Shown here piece after piece: positions 53,625 through 61,892 of a DNA stretch of 64,000 nt. Positions within the stretch are counted from its first letter, which is position 1. Every line of letters begins with the position of its first letter. The stretch is taken from assembly GCA_964407695.1 (NCBI GenBank), contig CAYOWQ010000003.1:62001-126000 (forward strand). The letters are read 5' to 3'. The notes under the pieces are model-generated. The model had not been told where the DNA came from and did not search any database. It worked only from the letters and a program-made list of their open reading frames with translations. This DNA is from CAYOWQ01 sp964407695 (GTDB lineage Bacteria > Planctomycetota > Phycisphaerae > Phycisphaerales > SM1A02). The position numbers and the translations under genes were made by a program.

Positions 53625-53651
53625 TCGAATCGGGGTGCCCAATCCAGCGGC

Positions 53652-53665
53652 ATCTGCATGCAGAT
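53652..53665. promoter_or_regulatory. 14-bp perfect palindrome in an intergenic region
   Basis: ATCTGCATGCAGAT, in the 234 bases between tadA and the Gly-rich protein gene. It could be an operator or part of a terminator. There is no obvious -10/-35 next to it. Confidence 0.3.
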
Positions 53666-53808
53666 CCCGCAGATTACCAATCGTGACACATAGGGGGGTT
53701 CTCGGACTGTGCTATCCTCACAATCGCGAGGAACGTAAGTCATTTCTATCGAAGAACTAATGCAACACTTCCGCCTCGGCATTCGTACGTCATTGTGAGG
53801 GTGGACAT

Positions 53809-53828
53809 GTTCAGGCGCTGGCCTGAAC
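53809..53828. promoter_or_regulatory. Hairpin in the leader of the Gly-rich protein gene
   Basis: GTTCAGGC (53809-53816) and GCCTGAAC (53821-53828) are perfect inverted arms around GCTG, 30 bases before the ATG at 53859. It may fold in the mRNA leader or act as an operator. A good ribosome-binding site directly before the start is not evident. Confidence 0.35.
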
Positions 53829-53858
53829 GACATTGTTCACGCTCGCTGAGACGAAAAT

Positions 53859-55058
53859 ATGAAACTGATCAGATATGCCGTTGCGCCGCTCGCGCTGGCG
53901 GTGGCTGTTTCTTCATCTGCAGCCGTCGCCCCATTCGACACCGGAAGATTCCGATCCGGAGACACCCCTGTTTACTCGGGAGTTTTCTCGGGGCTTGTCC
54001 GAATTGAGTCGCTGACACTCGGCGAGGGGACCTATAGCGTGGAAGACAACGACTTCCTCGCTCCTTCCGCCTTTCGAATTCTTGTCGATCGCGAGGGGAA
54101 GGGAGAATGGTCTGTCCTGAGTGATGAGGATCTTCGTCGTGCCGATTCTCCAGTCGGTCTCGCACTCGGACGAGATGTTGACCCCGGAGCTCAGTCCAGC
54201 CTCGACCTCCTGCAGGCACTCAGCCTCGGCGCGATGCTTCGAACCGATGGATCTGTGGCAGTGCGATATGAAATGCTGACCGTCGCATCGGTCTTCGACG
54301 AACGACCCGAGGAAGACGACAAGACACCTGAGGTGGCCGTCTTTGGCAACTTCGACGGCAAGTCAGCCTTGGTCCGCGCGATGGTGGGAGGCGACCTTGA
54401 TGAACCTGCCTTCGCGGGTGAACCACGCGAACTTTCGGCGAAGGAGATGTCTGAGGGCGATTCCGGGATTGAAATCCTGACCAATACCTCTCAGAAGCCC
54501 GTTTCGATCAATATCGTCGGTCTTGATCTCTCCGGTGACCTACATGTCGCCAAGGGCATGGCCGCCATCGGATTCCAGGTTGAGGTGCCGCGAGGTTCAT
54601 CAGCTCTGTTCTCAATCATCGGCGTGGCTCGTGATTCGCAACGCACCCAGGGCGGCGCAATGCTTGCCGCCGGCCACGGTGATTCCCTTGCAGGTTCGCT
54701 GGGTGGCGGCGGCGGAGGAGGGGGTGGCGGTGGGGGCATTGGGGCTCTTGCCGGACCGGTTCCGTCCTCGGGTCTTGGAGGCTCATCCGGATTCTCGGGT
54801 GGCGGCGGCGGCGGTGGAGGTGGTGGTGGTTCGGGATTTTCCTTCAACCCAACGCAGGGCCCCGGTGGAACCGGCGGCGGGGGAAACGGTGGTACCTCAG
54901 GACTGCCTCCCGTAATCGTTGTTGATGACGACGAGCCCGGATCAGGTGGCGGCGGGAATGAAGGCGGCGGCACTACGCCGAATCTTCCCTCGCCCAGCGC
55001 GCTGGTGGTCCTCGTCTCGGGGATGCTCTCAGGATCCTCGCGTCGACGACGGCAATAA
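53859..55058 (+). CDS. Secreted Gly-rich protein with PSP-CTERM-like tail
   Basis: 399 aa. Signal peptide MKLIRYAVAPLALAVAVSSS. The first 280 residues are beta-rich (GVFSGLVRIESLTLGEGTY; KPVSINIVGLDLSGDLHVAK). Two long runs of Gly (about residues 285-297 and 312-323) and a Gly/Asn-rich segment follow. The last 25 residues have the pattern LPSPSALVVLVSGMLSGSS plus RRRR, a variant of PEP-CTERM/PSP-CTERM sorting signals that need exosortase. Function unknown; probably a surface or extracellular matrix protein. The Gly runs make its length prone to variation. Confidence 0.82.
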   Translation: MKLIRYAVAPLALAVAVSSSAAVAPFDTGRFRSGDTPVYSGVFSGLVRIESLTLGEGTYSVEDNDFLAPSAFRILVDREGKGEWSVLSDEDLRRADSPVGLALGRDVDPGAQSSLDLLQALSLGAMLRTDGSVAVRYEMLTVASVFDERPEEDDKTPEVAVFGNFDGKSALVRAMVGGDLDEPAFAGEPRELSAKEMSEGDSGIEILTNTSQKPVSINIVGLDLSGDLHVAKGMAAIGFQVEVPRGSSALFSIIGVARDSQRTQGGAMLAAGHGDSLAGSLGGGGGGGGGGGGIGALAGPVPSSGLGGSSGFSGGGGGGGGGGGSGFSFNPTQGPGGTGGGGNGGTSGLPPVIVVDDDEPGSGGGGNEGGGTTPNLPSPSALVVLVSGMLSGSSRRRRQ

Positions 55059-55239
55059 GGTAGGAGCCGGACGAGAGTCAATTCGTTCTCAAGGACGTTG
55101 CCTGCAAGAAGGCTCCGGGCCCAGGTCGGTTCATCCTCGGCGCATCGATGGCGGCAATTGTGTATCGTGCCTGCATCGGTCATGGGAACGCATGTCGCCT
55201 CCCTGCCGCGCTCCGGATTGACGCCTACCTCCTCCGCGC

Positions 55240-56544
55240 ATGGCCAGCCTTCAGGAACGTACTCGCAATAATGTCCGTGCTGGGATCTTCGTTTCGATAA
55301 CCCTGGCCCTGGCGTTTTTTGTTCTGCTCCTCCTGGGGGAAGCTTGGACGGTCTTCACGCCGCGGCGTCATTACGCCGTCCGATTCTCGGTGCAGGACGG
55401 CGTGGAGGGCCTCAACAGCGGTAGCGAAGTGCGGGTGGGCGGCATGGTCCGGGGGCGGGTGACCAAAATTTCGCCGGAACAGGAAGAGGGACCTCTCACC
55501 AGCATTCTGGTCTCGATAGAGGTCGACCGGGCCGTGGATCTCTATTCCAACGCCGTTGCCTTCCGCATCGCGCCGATTCTCGGCAATGCCGCATGGATTA
55601 ACTTCCCGGATGTCGGGAATGCTGCGGCCGGCTCACCAATCCCAGACGGAGCGATCCTCGACGCTGCCCAGGGGCTGGGGTTGCTGACGACCCTTCTGGG
55701 TCCAGAGAACGCGGCCGCTGCAGGCCGGATCGTTTCAAATACTGAGGAGTTCTCTGAATTTCTGGCGGATGTTCGCGGTGAATACGACGGTCGTGTCGCC
55801 CCTATCCTGGACAACGCCGGGGAGATCGTCGCGGCGGCAAAAACCGACTACAAGGACTGGTCAGCTCAGGTCACCCGGATCCTCAATTCAGTGGTCTCAG
55901 CGGCGGAGAAGGCTGATGGCCTGATGGACGACGGGCGATCCGTCGCCGCCAATCTGAATGGCGGTATCGACGACGTTCGTGACCTGGTGAAGGCCAATCG
56001 ACCGGCCATTGACAAGACCATCGGCAACGTTGCCGACGCGTCGGAGGATGTGAAGGTCATCACGAATCGGATTCGCCTGGAAGCAGTCGATGCCGCCGTG
56101 GCGCTTCTGAATCGTGGCCGAGAAGGCGTCGATTCGTTCGCTTCATTGATGGAGAAGGCAGAAGTGGAGTTGGACGCGCTCTCGCCCCAAATCCGGCAGA
56201 TTGCCGCTGATGGAAGACTGGCGGCGCAACAGCTCAAGCTGGCGACGATCGAGGTTCGTCGCAGTCCATGGAAACTGCTGTATCGACCTTCCACAGATGA
56301 ACTGGAAGGCGAACTGCTCTACGAGGCCGCCCGGTCGTTCGCACTGGCCGCGGGTGATTTACGGGCCTCGACGGAATCGTTTGAACGCGTCATGGATAAT
56401 CATGCCGACCTGCTGCAACAGGATCAAGGACGACTTGAGTCCATGCAGACAATGCTCACCGATTCATTTGAGCGATATCAGAAGGCCCAACAGCACTTGC
56501 TCGATATTCTGATCCAATCACAGGACTCGCCGGCCCAGCCATGA
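55240..56544 (+). CDS. mlaD: MlaD-type MCE domain protein
   Basis: 434 aa. A membrane anchor (RAGIFVSITLALAFFVLLLLG, residues 13-33) precedes an MCE domain: YAVRFSVQDGVEGLNSGSEV and VGGMVRGRVTKISP. The C-terminal two thirds are long helices (SEFLADVRGEYDGRVAPILD; AAVALLNRGREGVDSFASL), likely a coiled tube as in MCE proteins that bridge the envelope and transport phospholipids. The ATPase MlaF and permease MlaE are not adjacent. It overlaps the next gene by 4 bases. Confidence 0.88.
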   Translation: MASLQERTRNNVRAGIFVSITLALAFFVLLLLGEAWTVFTPRRHYAVRFSVQDGVEGLNSGSEVRVGGMVRGRVTKISPEQEEGPLTSILVSIEVDRAVDLYSNAVAFRIAPILGNAAWINFPDVGNAAAGSPIPDGAILDAAQGLGLLTTLLGPENAAAAGRIVSNTEEFSEFLADVRGEYDGRVAPILDNAGEIVAAAKTDYKDWSAQVTRILNSVVSAAEKADGLMDDGRSVAANLNGGIDDVRDLVKANRPAIDKTIGNVADASEDVKVITNRIRLEAVDAAVALLNRGREGVDSFASLMEKAEVELDALSPQIRQIAADGRLAAQQLKLATIEVRRSPWKLLYRPSTDELEGELLYEAARSFALAAGDLRASTESFERVMDNHADLLQQDQGRLESMQTMLTDSFERYQKAQQHLLDILIQSQDSPAQP

Positions 56545-57356
56545 TCCACGTCGTCGAATCCATCGACGACCCCCGGATCCGATTCTTCAGGAATGTGCGA
56601 GATCGAGATCTTCGCGGAGGCGAGGGCTTGTTTGTCGCCGAGTCGACGCGGGTCATAGAGCGCCTGCTCGCATCAGCGTGGGGCGTGCATTCCATGCTTT
56701 TGACCCCTCAACGCCTTGCGCAATTGCAGGGGATCTTGCCCGAGGCGACTCCGGTATTTGTCGCGACTGAGGAACTACTGCATGGGATCTCCGGCTATTC
56801 CATGCACGGAGGAGCCATCGCGCTTGGCTGCCGCCTTGAAAACTGGCAGCTGACGATCGATGAGCGGCTGGGTGCGCTTCGCGGACAAGAGCGGATGACA
56901 TTCCTCATGGCCTCCGGAGTTACCCACATGGACAACGTCGGATCGCTCTTCCGAAGTGCTGCCGCGTTTGGGGTCGATGCGATCGTCCTTGATCACGACT
57001 GCTGCGATCCGTTGCTTCGCAAGGCGATCCGCTACTCCATGGGACATGTGCTCCAGGTGCCGTTTGCACGAAGCTCGTGCCTCCAGCTCGACCTTGAGAG
57101 GCTCAAAGGTGAGTGGGGCATGCGAATCGTCGCCTTGGAGGCTGTACCGGGAGCCCGGGGGCTGCACGCCCTTACCCGGCATTCGCGGCTAGGGATCCTG
57201 GTCGGTTCCGAGGGGCATGGCGTGGGAGATTCTTTACTCCGGCAATGCGAAGAGGTTGTGGCCATCCCGATGTCCGAATCGGTGCCATCCCTGAATGTTG
57301 CCGTCGCGGCGGCGATCGCCCTTCATGAACGACAGCGCGACCTTCTTGGTGGATAG
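56541..57356 (+). CDS. SpoU-family rRNA/tRNA methyltransferase
   Basis: 271 aa. An N-terminal substrate-binding domain (IRFFRNVRDRDLRGGEGLFV) and a SPOUT catalytic domain: the first motif is GVTHMDNVGSLFRSAAAFGV, and the trefoil-knot motifs are GILVGSEGHGVGDSLLRQC and VVAIPMSESVPSLNVAVAAA. It methylates a 2'-O-ribose on rRNA or tRNA, using SAM. It overlaps mlaD by 4 bases (ATGA), so the two are co-translated although no functional tie is known. Confidence 0.94.
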   Translation: MIHVVESIDDPRIRFFRNVRDRDLRGGEGLFVAESTRVIERLLASAWGVHSMLLTPQRLAQLQGILPEATPVFVATEELLHGISGYSMHGGAIALGCRLENWQLTIDERLGALRGQERMTFLMASGVTHMDNVGSLFRSAAAFGVDAIVLDHDCCDPLLRKAIRYSMGHVLQVPFARSSCLQLDLERLKGEWGMRIVALEAVPGARGLHALTRHSRLGILVGSEGHGVGDSLLRQCEEVVAIPMSESVPSLNVAVAAAIALHERQRDLLGG

Positions 57357-57436
57357 CACTCGCGACCTAGGTCCTATAACTCGGAATGTCAAATTGGAGA
57401 GAGCTTGCGGGTTCCTCCGGCATGAAAACGCTATAA

Positions 57437-57476
57437 CCTCTTGCATATCAATAACTTCAGCGCATGATGCAAGAGG
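57437..57476. promoter_or_regulatory. 10-bp inverted repeat in the leader of a dockerin protein gene
   Basis: CCTCTTGCAT (57437-57446) and ATGCAAGAGG (57467-57476) are perfectly complementary, with 20 bases between them; the right arm ends 53 bases before the ATG at 57530. TATAAC (57433-57438) overlaps the left arm as a possible -10 element. It could be a repressor site or an mRNA hairpin. Confidence 0.4.
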
Positions 57477-57529
57477 CGATGCGTGGCATAAGTCAGGCTT
57501 GCCCCTCTCGAACCCCGGAGAATTTGGTC

Positions 57530-58417
57530 ATGGCATGGAATCTCAATGTGTTCGCCGGCTGCATTGCAGTCGCAGGCATCGCATCAACGCTGCACGCCGG
57601 CGACACCGTCTACCTTCAACACCAGGGAACCAATGACCCCACGGGGGAAGGTTGGGACTCGTACGTTGGAATGAACGCCACCGTCGGGCCGGTGACGCCC
57701 ACGCCAACGACCGCAGCCTGGCGAATCCAGGATCCTTCCGGCGAAGACGACTCCGTGGCGGTGTACTACAAGGCACTGCCGGCTTGTGTCATTGAGAAAT
57801 TCAGCACCTGCGGATGGACCATGCGGGCCTGTTTACGCGTGGAAGACGCCAGCGGTCTTGCCAAGCAATCAATCTTTGTCGGTTTGAATACCTCGGTCCG
57901 CCGGTTCGACATGTGGTTCACTGACGTGGCCGTGCAGGACATCGATATCGTGACGCTGATGACGTCGTTGGGCGATTGCATCATCTCCGGAGACATTGCT
58001 ATTGCGGCATTTGAAGGGGAGTGCGGAGCGCCGGGATCCCACCTGATGGAACTTGTTTATAACCCGAAGGAACAGAACGCTGACCTGTTCGTGGATGGCT
58101 TTCTCATGGTCGAGGACTACCCCGGCCACACGATCGGTGTGAATCAGACCGGCGGAGTGTCGTGGGGTGCTGGATCGAGCTGCGGCGACGGAACCGGCGA
58201 GTTCTATTCCCTTGAGTTCATGATCAACGATCCATTCCCGACGGGCGATGTGAACAAGGATGGCTTCGTCAATGGCGCTGACCTGGGACTGCTGCTTGGA
58301 GCGTGGGGGACTGCCGATTGCGACGCCGACATCAACTTCGACGGCGTTATCGATGGCTCCGACCTCGGATTGATCCTCGGTAATTGGCAAGACGTTCCTG
58401 CCCGACCGCGCCGATGA
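57530..58417 (+). CDS. Secreted protein with C-terminal dockerin-like repeats
   Basis: 295 aa from ATG at 57530 (GGAG lies about ten bases upstream). Signal peptide MAWNLNVFAGCIAVAGIASTL. The main part is a beta-rich, Cys-containing extracellular domain (AWRIQDPSGEDDSVAVYYKA; GLNTSVRRFDMWFTDVAVQD) of unknown function, possibly lectin/laminin-G-like. The C-terminus has two EF-hand-like repeats, DVNKDGFVNGADLGLLLGAW and DINFDGVIDGSDLGLILGNW, as in the large secreted protein at 48914. Such repeats often end planctomycete secreted proteins. Confidence 0.82.
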   Translation: MAWNLNVFAGCIAVAGIASTLHAGDTVYLQHQGTNDPTGEGWDSYVGMNATVGPVTPTPTTAAWRIQDPSGEDDSVAVYYKALPACVIEKFSTCGWTMRACLRVEDASGLAKQSIFVGLNTSVRRFDMWFTDVAVQDIDIVTLMTSLGDCIISGDIAIAAFEGECGAPGSHLMELVYNPKEQNADLFVDGFLMVEDYPGHTIGVNQTGGVSWGAGSSCGDGTGEFYSLEFMINDPFPTGDVNKDGFVNGADLGLLLGAWGTADCDADINFDGVIDGSDLGLILGNWQDVPARPRR

Positions 58418-58504
58418 CAAAGGTCCCTCTCGGCCGCCAAACCCCCGTTTGAATGACCTAGCCTCTCCGGCGATGATGCTCCTTCCTCTTTGGAAGGAGC
58501 GAAC

Positions 58505-60025
58505 GTGCCCGAAGCAACCTGCAATGTTGGTCTGATCGGCCTGGCGGTCATGGGTCAGAATCTGGCCTTGAACATGGCCGATCATGGACGTCGCGTGGCA
58601 GTCTACAACCGTACCCACGAGGTCACGCGCCAGTTTGCCGCTGATCATCCGGACTCCACGATTGCGCCGGGCGGAGCGGTGGTGCCATTCGAATCACTCG
58701 GGGAATTTGTGGCCGCGATCAAGACCCCACGCATCATCGTGGTCATGGTCAAGGCCGGTCCGCCCGTTGACGACGTCTGTGAGCAGTTGATTCGGGCAGG
58801 CGTTGCACCGGATGACATTGTGGTGGATGGGGGAAACTCGCTCTGGACGGACACCATCTCGCGTGAGAAGAAATATGCCGGCAAACTGACGTTCTTCGGG
58901 TCCGGGGTTTCCGGCGGCGAGACCGGGGCGCGTTTCGGCCCCTCGCTGATGCCGGGTGGCGACAAGGCAGCCTGGTCGCGACTGAAGCCCATCTGGGAGG
59001 CCATCGCGGCCAAGGTCGATCCGAAATCCGGCAAACCAATCGAGGGCGCCCAGCCCGGCAAGCCGGTTGTCGGCGGGGAGCCCTGTACGACCTATATCGG
59101 ACCCGGCGGCGCAGGCCACTATGTGAAGATGGTCCACAACGGCATCGAATACGCAGATATGCAGATGATTGGGGATGCGTATTTCCTGATGAAGGAGCTG
59201 CTCCATCTTTCCCCGGATGAGATGTCTGAAGTCTTTGAAGAGTGGAACACCGGGGATCTGGACTCATTCCTGATCGAGATTACCGCCGACATTCTTCAAC
59301 AGCCCGACCCAGTCAAGAAGAAGAAGTTCTTCGTCGATTTTGTGGTCGATGCCGCGGGCCAGAAGGGAACCGGCAAGTGGACCAGCGTGAATGCCCTCGA
59401 CCTTGGGGTCCCGGCCGCGACAATCGCCGAGGCTGTATTTGCACGATGCATGAGTGCCCGCAAGGAAGATCGAACAGCGGCATCGAAGAAACTGAAGGGG
59501 CCGAAGGCTCGTCCGAAGGCGGCGAAGAAGAAGACGATTGAAGCCATTCGCGATGCACTCTATTGCTCGAAGATTTGCTCCTATGCGCAGGGTTTCGACC
59601 TGATGCGCGAGGCACAGGCGGAATATGGATGGAAGCTCGACTTTGGTCAGATCGCCATGATCTGGCGGGGCGGATGCATCATTCGCGCGCGATTCCTTCA
59701 GAAAATCAAGGATGCCTACGACCGCGATTCGAACCTTCCGAATCTGCTGCTCGATGAATACTTCCGCAAGGCACTTCACCGCGGGCAGGACAATTGGCGT
59801 CAGGTCTGTTCTCTCGCCACCTTGTCGGGTGTCGCCTGTCCGTCGTTTCTGTCAGCGCTCTCCTACTACGACTCCTTCCGGACGGCCACGCTTCCCGCGA
59901 ATCTGCTTCAGGCGCAACGTGACTATTTCGGGGCCCACACGTTCGAGCGAGTTGACCAGCCGAGAGGGCAGTACTTCCATGTCGACTGGCCCAATCCGAA
60001 GCGTCCAATGTCGGAGGTAAAGTGA
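58505..60025 (+). CDS. gnd: 6-phosphogluconate dehydrogenase, decarboxylating
   Basis: 506 aa from GTG at 58505, with GGAAGGAG five bases upstream; the frame starts with a TTG at 58490. The enzyme oxidises 6-phosphogluconate to ribulose 5-phosphate with NADP+. NADP motif GLAVMGQNLALNM, then FGSGVSGGETGARFGPSLMP, the catalytic region YVKMVHNGIEYADMQMIGDA, and the C-terminal QRDYFGAHTFERVD. It has about 38 more residues than E. coli Gnd (468); an insertion of about 20 residues (DPKSGKPIEGAQPGKPVVGG) lies before the EPCTTYIGPGGAGH strand. Confidence 0.96.
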   Translation: MPEATCNVGLIGLAVMGQNLALNMADHGRRVAVYNRTHEVTRQFAADHPDSTIAPGGAVVPFESLGEFVAAIKTPRIIVVMVKAGPPVDDVCEQLIRAGVAPDDIVVDGGNSLWTDTISREKKYAGKLTFFGSGVSGGETGARFGPSLMPGGDKAAWSRLKPIWEAIAAKVDPKSGKPIEGAQPGKPVVGGEPCTTYIGPGGAGHYVKMVHNGIEYADMQMIGDAYFLMKELLHLSPDEMSEVFEEWNTGDLDSFLIEITADILQQPDPVKKKKFFVDFVVDAAGQKGTGKWTSVNALDLGVPAATIAEAVFARCMSARKEDRTAASKKLKGPKARPKAAKKKTIEAIRDALYCSKICSYAQGFDLMREAQAEYGWKLDFGQIAMIWRGGCIIRARFLQKIKDAYDRDSNLPNLLLDEYFRKALHRGQDNWRQVCSLATLSGVACPSFLSALSYYDSFRTATLPANLLQAQRDYFGAHTFERVDQPRGQYFHVDWPNPKRPMSEVK

Positions 60026-60035
60026 GGCTCCGGGC

Positions 60036-60566
60036 ATGAATCGCGAAAACCTCTGGGCGCCCTGGCGCATGGCGTATCTTCGTGAGCTGGATCGGCGCCA
60101 GCAGGGATTGGTCCGTGTTGAGTCAGCCGAAACGAACTTCATCCTGTCCTATTGGCGAAACCCCGATGCGGATCAGCGCAACCACGTGGTATATCGAAAC
60201 GAACACGGCCTGATCCTCCTGAATCGATATCCCTACGCCAATGGGCATCTCCTCGTCGCGCTGGGAGCGCCACGTCTGACCCTTCTCGACTATGACGTAG
60301 TGCAGCGCCGGCAGTTTTGGGAACTGGTTGATCGCGCGGCGGACCTCGTTCAACGGGCGGTACACCCCCAGGGGCTCAACATCGGAATCAACCAAGGCAC
60401 TGCGGCCGGAGCCGGTCTGCCGGAACACATCCATGCCCACGTCGTGCCGCGGTGGCATGGCGACACCAACTTCATGTCCGTGGTGTCGAATGTCCGGGTC
60501 ATTCCGGACGCCCTGGACGCGATGGCCGCGAGGTATCGGGAGGTCTTGGCGACCACGACAGGTTGA
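60036..60566 (+). CDS. HIT family nucleotide hydrolase
   Basis: 176 aa. The HIT signature is HIHAHVVPRW (His-x-His-x-His) in GAGLPEHIHAHVVPRWHGD. The N-terminal part starts RENLWAPWRMAYLREL, as in bacterial Ap4A-phosphorylase-like/HIT proteins, with HGLILLNRYPYANGHLLVAL. Such enzymes hydrolyse dinucleoside polyphosphates or adenylylated compounds. It follows gnd by 10 bases. Confidence 0.93.
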   Translation: MNRENLWAPWRMAYLRELDRRQQGLVRVESAETNFILSYWRNPDADQRNHVVYRNEHGLILLNRYPYANGHLLVALGAPRLTLLDYDVVQRRQFWELVDRAADLVQRAVHPQGLNIGINQGTAAGAGLPEHIHAHVVPRWHGDTNFMSVVSNVRVIPDALDAMAARYREVLATTTG

Positions 60567-60918
60567 GGCGGGGCGTCACGGCCGCGGGTTCCTCGGTGAA
60601 TCTGGTGATTTGCTCGAACCCCAATTCGAAGGTGGGCTCGTCCGCCGTCGATCCCGGTCTTCCACTCCACCGGCTTGGGCCGGCGTGAGGCCTGACCATC
60701 GTCGCAGCGCTCAAAGACGATCCCTTGGGGTTCGTATAGGTTCGAGCAAATACGTCCAGACGGGTCACCGGGGAACCGGCGGTCGTCGGGGAATTCTATG
60801 CATCCGAGGAGAAAGGTCGAGCGGCGCGGGTCAGGGAATTGACAGGTGACGGTGAAGCGGATACCACTGTGGGGTCGTGCGGGTGTGCCCGACCCGCCGC
60901 CAAAGGAAAGTCGACGAC
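60567..60918. other. Intergenic stretch of 352 bases, no supported gene
   Basis: No tRNA, repeat or clear promoter is visible. On the minus strand one reading frame is open through the whole stretch and beyond, but no ATG, GTG or TTG codon begins it within this region; the first is the GTG at 60670. Codon usage is not clearly coding. It might be a remnant of a gene that lost its start, but support is weak. Confidence 0.4.
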
Positions 60919-61197
60919 ATGATTCGAACTGGAACGTTCATTCTCCTCGGCCTTGCGTGTCTTGGCGGTTGCGCGAGCGACCCCAGCAATGTTTCCTTCA
61001 ACGCGATCAAGGCCAAGCCGACCCCGGAACTGCTGACGACTACGGAGCGCGGTGTTGACACCGAAAGAGCGTTTGCCATGCAATACAATCAGAACTGGCA
61101 GCAGTTCTGGCAGGATTGGGGCCGAACCCTCTACATCGATCACCCGAGCCGTCTGAGCCCGATCAGTCCTGCCTATACAAGCGGGCAGCCTCGCTGA
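60919..61197 (+). CDS. Small lipoprotein of unknown function
   Basis: 92 aa from ATG at 60919 (AAAGGAAAG lies eight to sixteen bases before). Lipobox: MIRTGTFILLGLACLGGCAS, with Cys18 as the lipidated residue. The mature part is short and polar, with aromatic residues (QNWQQFWQDWGRTLYI) that may form an amphipathic helix. No known domain. It ends convergent to the DUF3592 gene, separated by a short tandem repeat. Confidence 0.75.
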   Translation: MIRTGTFILLGLACLGGCASDPSNVSFNAIKAKPTPELLTTTERGVDTERAFAMQYNQNWQQFWQDWGRTLYIDHPSRLSPISPAYTSGQPR

Positions 61198-61200
61198 TTC

Positions 61201-61239
61201 TGGCCGTCTGCTCTGGTCGCCTGCTCCGGTCGCCTGCTC
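61201..61239. repeat. 13-bp tandem repeat, three copies
   Basis: Three consecutive 13-bp units: TGGCCGTCTGCTC, TGGTCGCCTGCTC, CGGTCGCCTGCTC, followed by the partial CGGTCA. It lies in the 59 bases between two convergent genes and has no known function. Confidence 0.8.
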
Positions 61240-61256
61240 CGGTCATTAAAACTCGA

Positions 61257-61745
61257 TCAAGCCGCCCCGATACCGCCTTGGTCTCGGGGCGTTTCTGCTT
61301 TTGCATTGTTTGCGGTACGACGAAAGAGGCGCACAAGGATTGAAGGAACGACGCCGAAGGCAAGCCCGACAATCACGGTGCCTCCACCAACGTAAAGAAG
61401 AGTATTCGAAAGTCCCCACGTGACTTCAGGTCGATCCATCGTCACTTGTTTTGGATCGTTCGGGTCCACCAGCAGCGGCACACTCTGCCCGATCAAGAAT
61501 GTGCCTCGGTCGAAACCCATGGCTTCCTGAAATCGCAGCACCTCGCCCGAATCGGTGTCGTAAGTAATCACCGGGAATTCGGAGCGACCACCACGAATGT
61601 CGACGACGGTGCCGTTGACGCGAATGGCTTTCGCCTGCCAATGGGCCGACCTCCAGGCGATCACGCCCGCCACCGCCAGTTGGAGCAGTCCTGCAACTAG
61701 CAGTGTCCAGCCGAGAAAGGCAAGGAGTATTCGAAGGCTGCGCAT
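61257..61745 (-). CDS. DUF3592 membrane protein
   Basis: 162 aa. Two membrane helices flank a periplasmic/extracytoplasmic loop: LLAFLGWTLLVAGLLQLAV (about 7-25) and LLYVGGGTVIVGLAFGVVPSI. The loop contains the DUF3592 pattern NGTVVDIRGGRSEFPVITYD and the sequence LVDPNDPKQVTMDRP. The family is widespread and uncharacterised. The tail is charged and cytoplasmic. Confidence 0.85.
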   Translation of the reverse strand: MRSLRILLAFLGWTLLVAGLLQLAVAGVIAWRSAHWQAKAIRVNGTVVDIRGGRSEFPVITYDTDSGEVLRFQEAMGFDRGTFLIGQSVPLLVDPNDPKQVTMDRPEVTWGLSNTLLYVGGGTVIVGLAFGVVPSILVRLFRRTANNAKAETPRDQGGIGAA

Positions 61746-61892
61746 CGAGTGGTTTCCAGAGGATCAGGGATGCCGAGGAGGGATGCACTCCGTCCGGACA
61801 GGCGATGGTTGCCCGCAGAACGAACGGCCCGATGCCGTCATGCATCCCTCGGTAGCCCGGCGGACATATCGAGCGAAGAATGCGAACCTCAA

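Noticed and set aside
57365..57374. GACCTAGGTC palindrome
   Set aside because: Only 10 bp, with no second copy or clear promoter context.
60796..61143. Minus-strand ORF of 115 aa opposite the small lipoprotein
   Set aside because: Overlaps the lipoprotein gene, which has a lipobox and a ribosome-binding site; the ORF sequence is low complexity.
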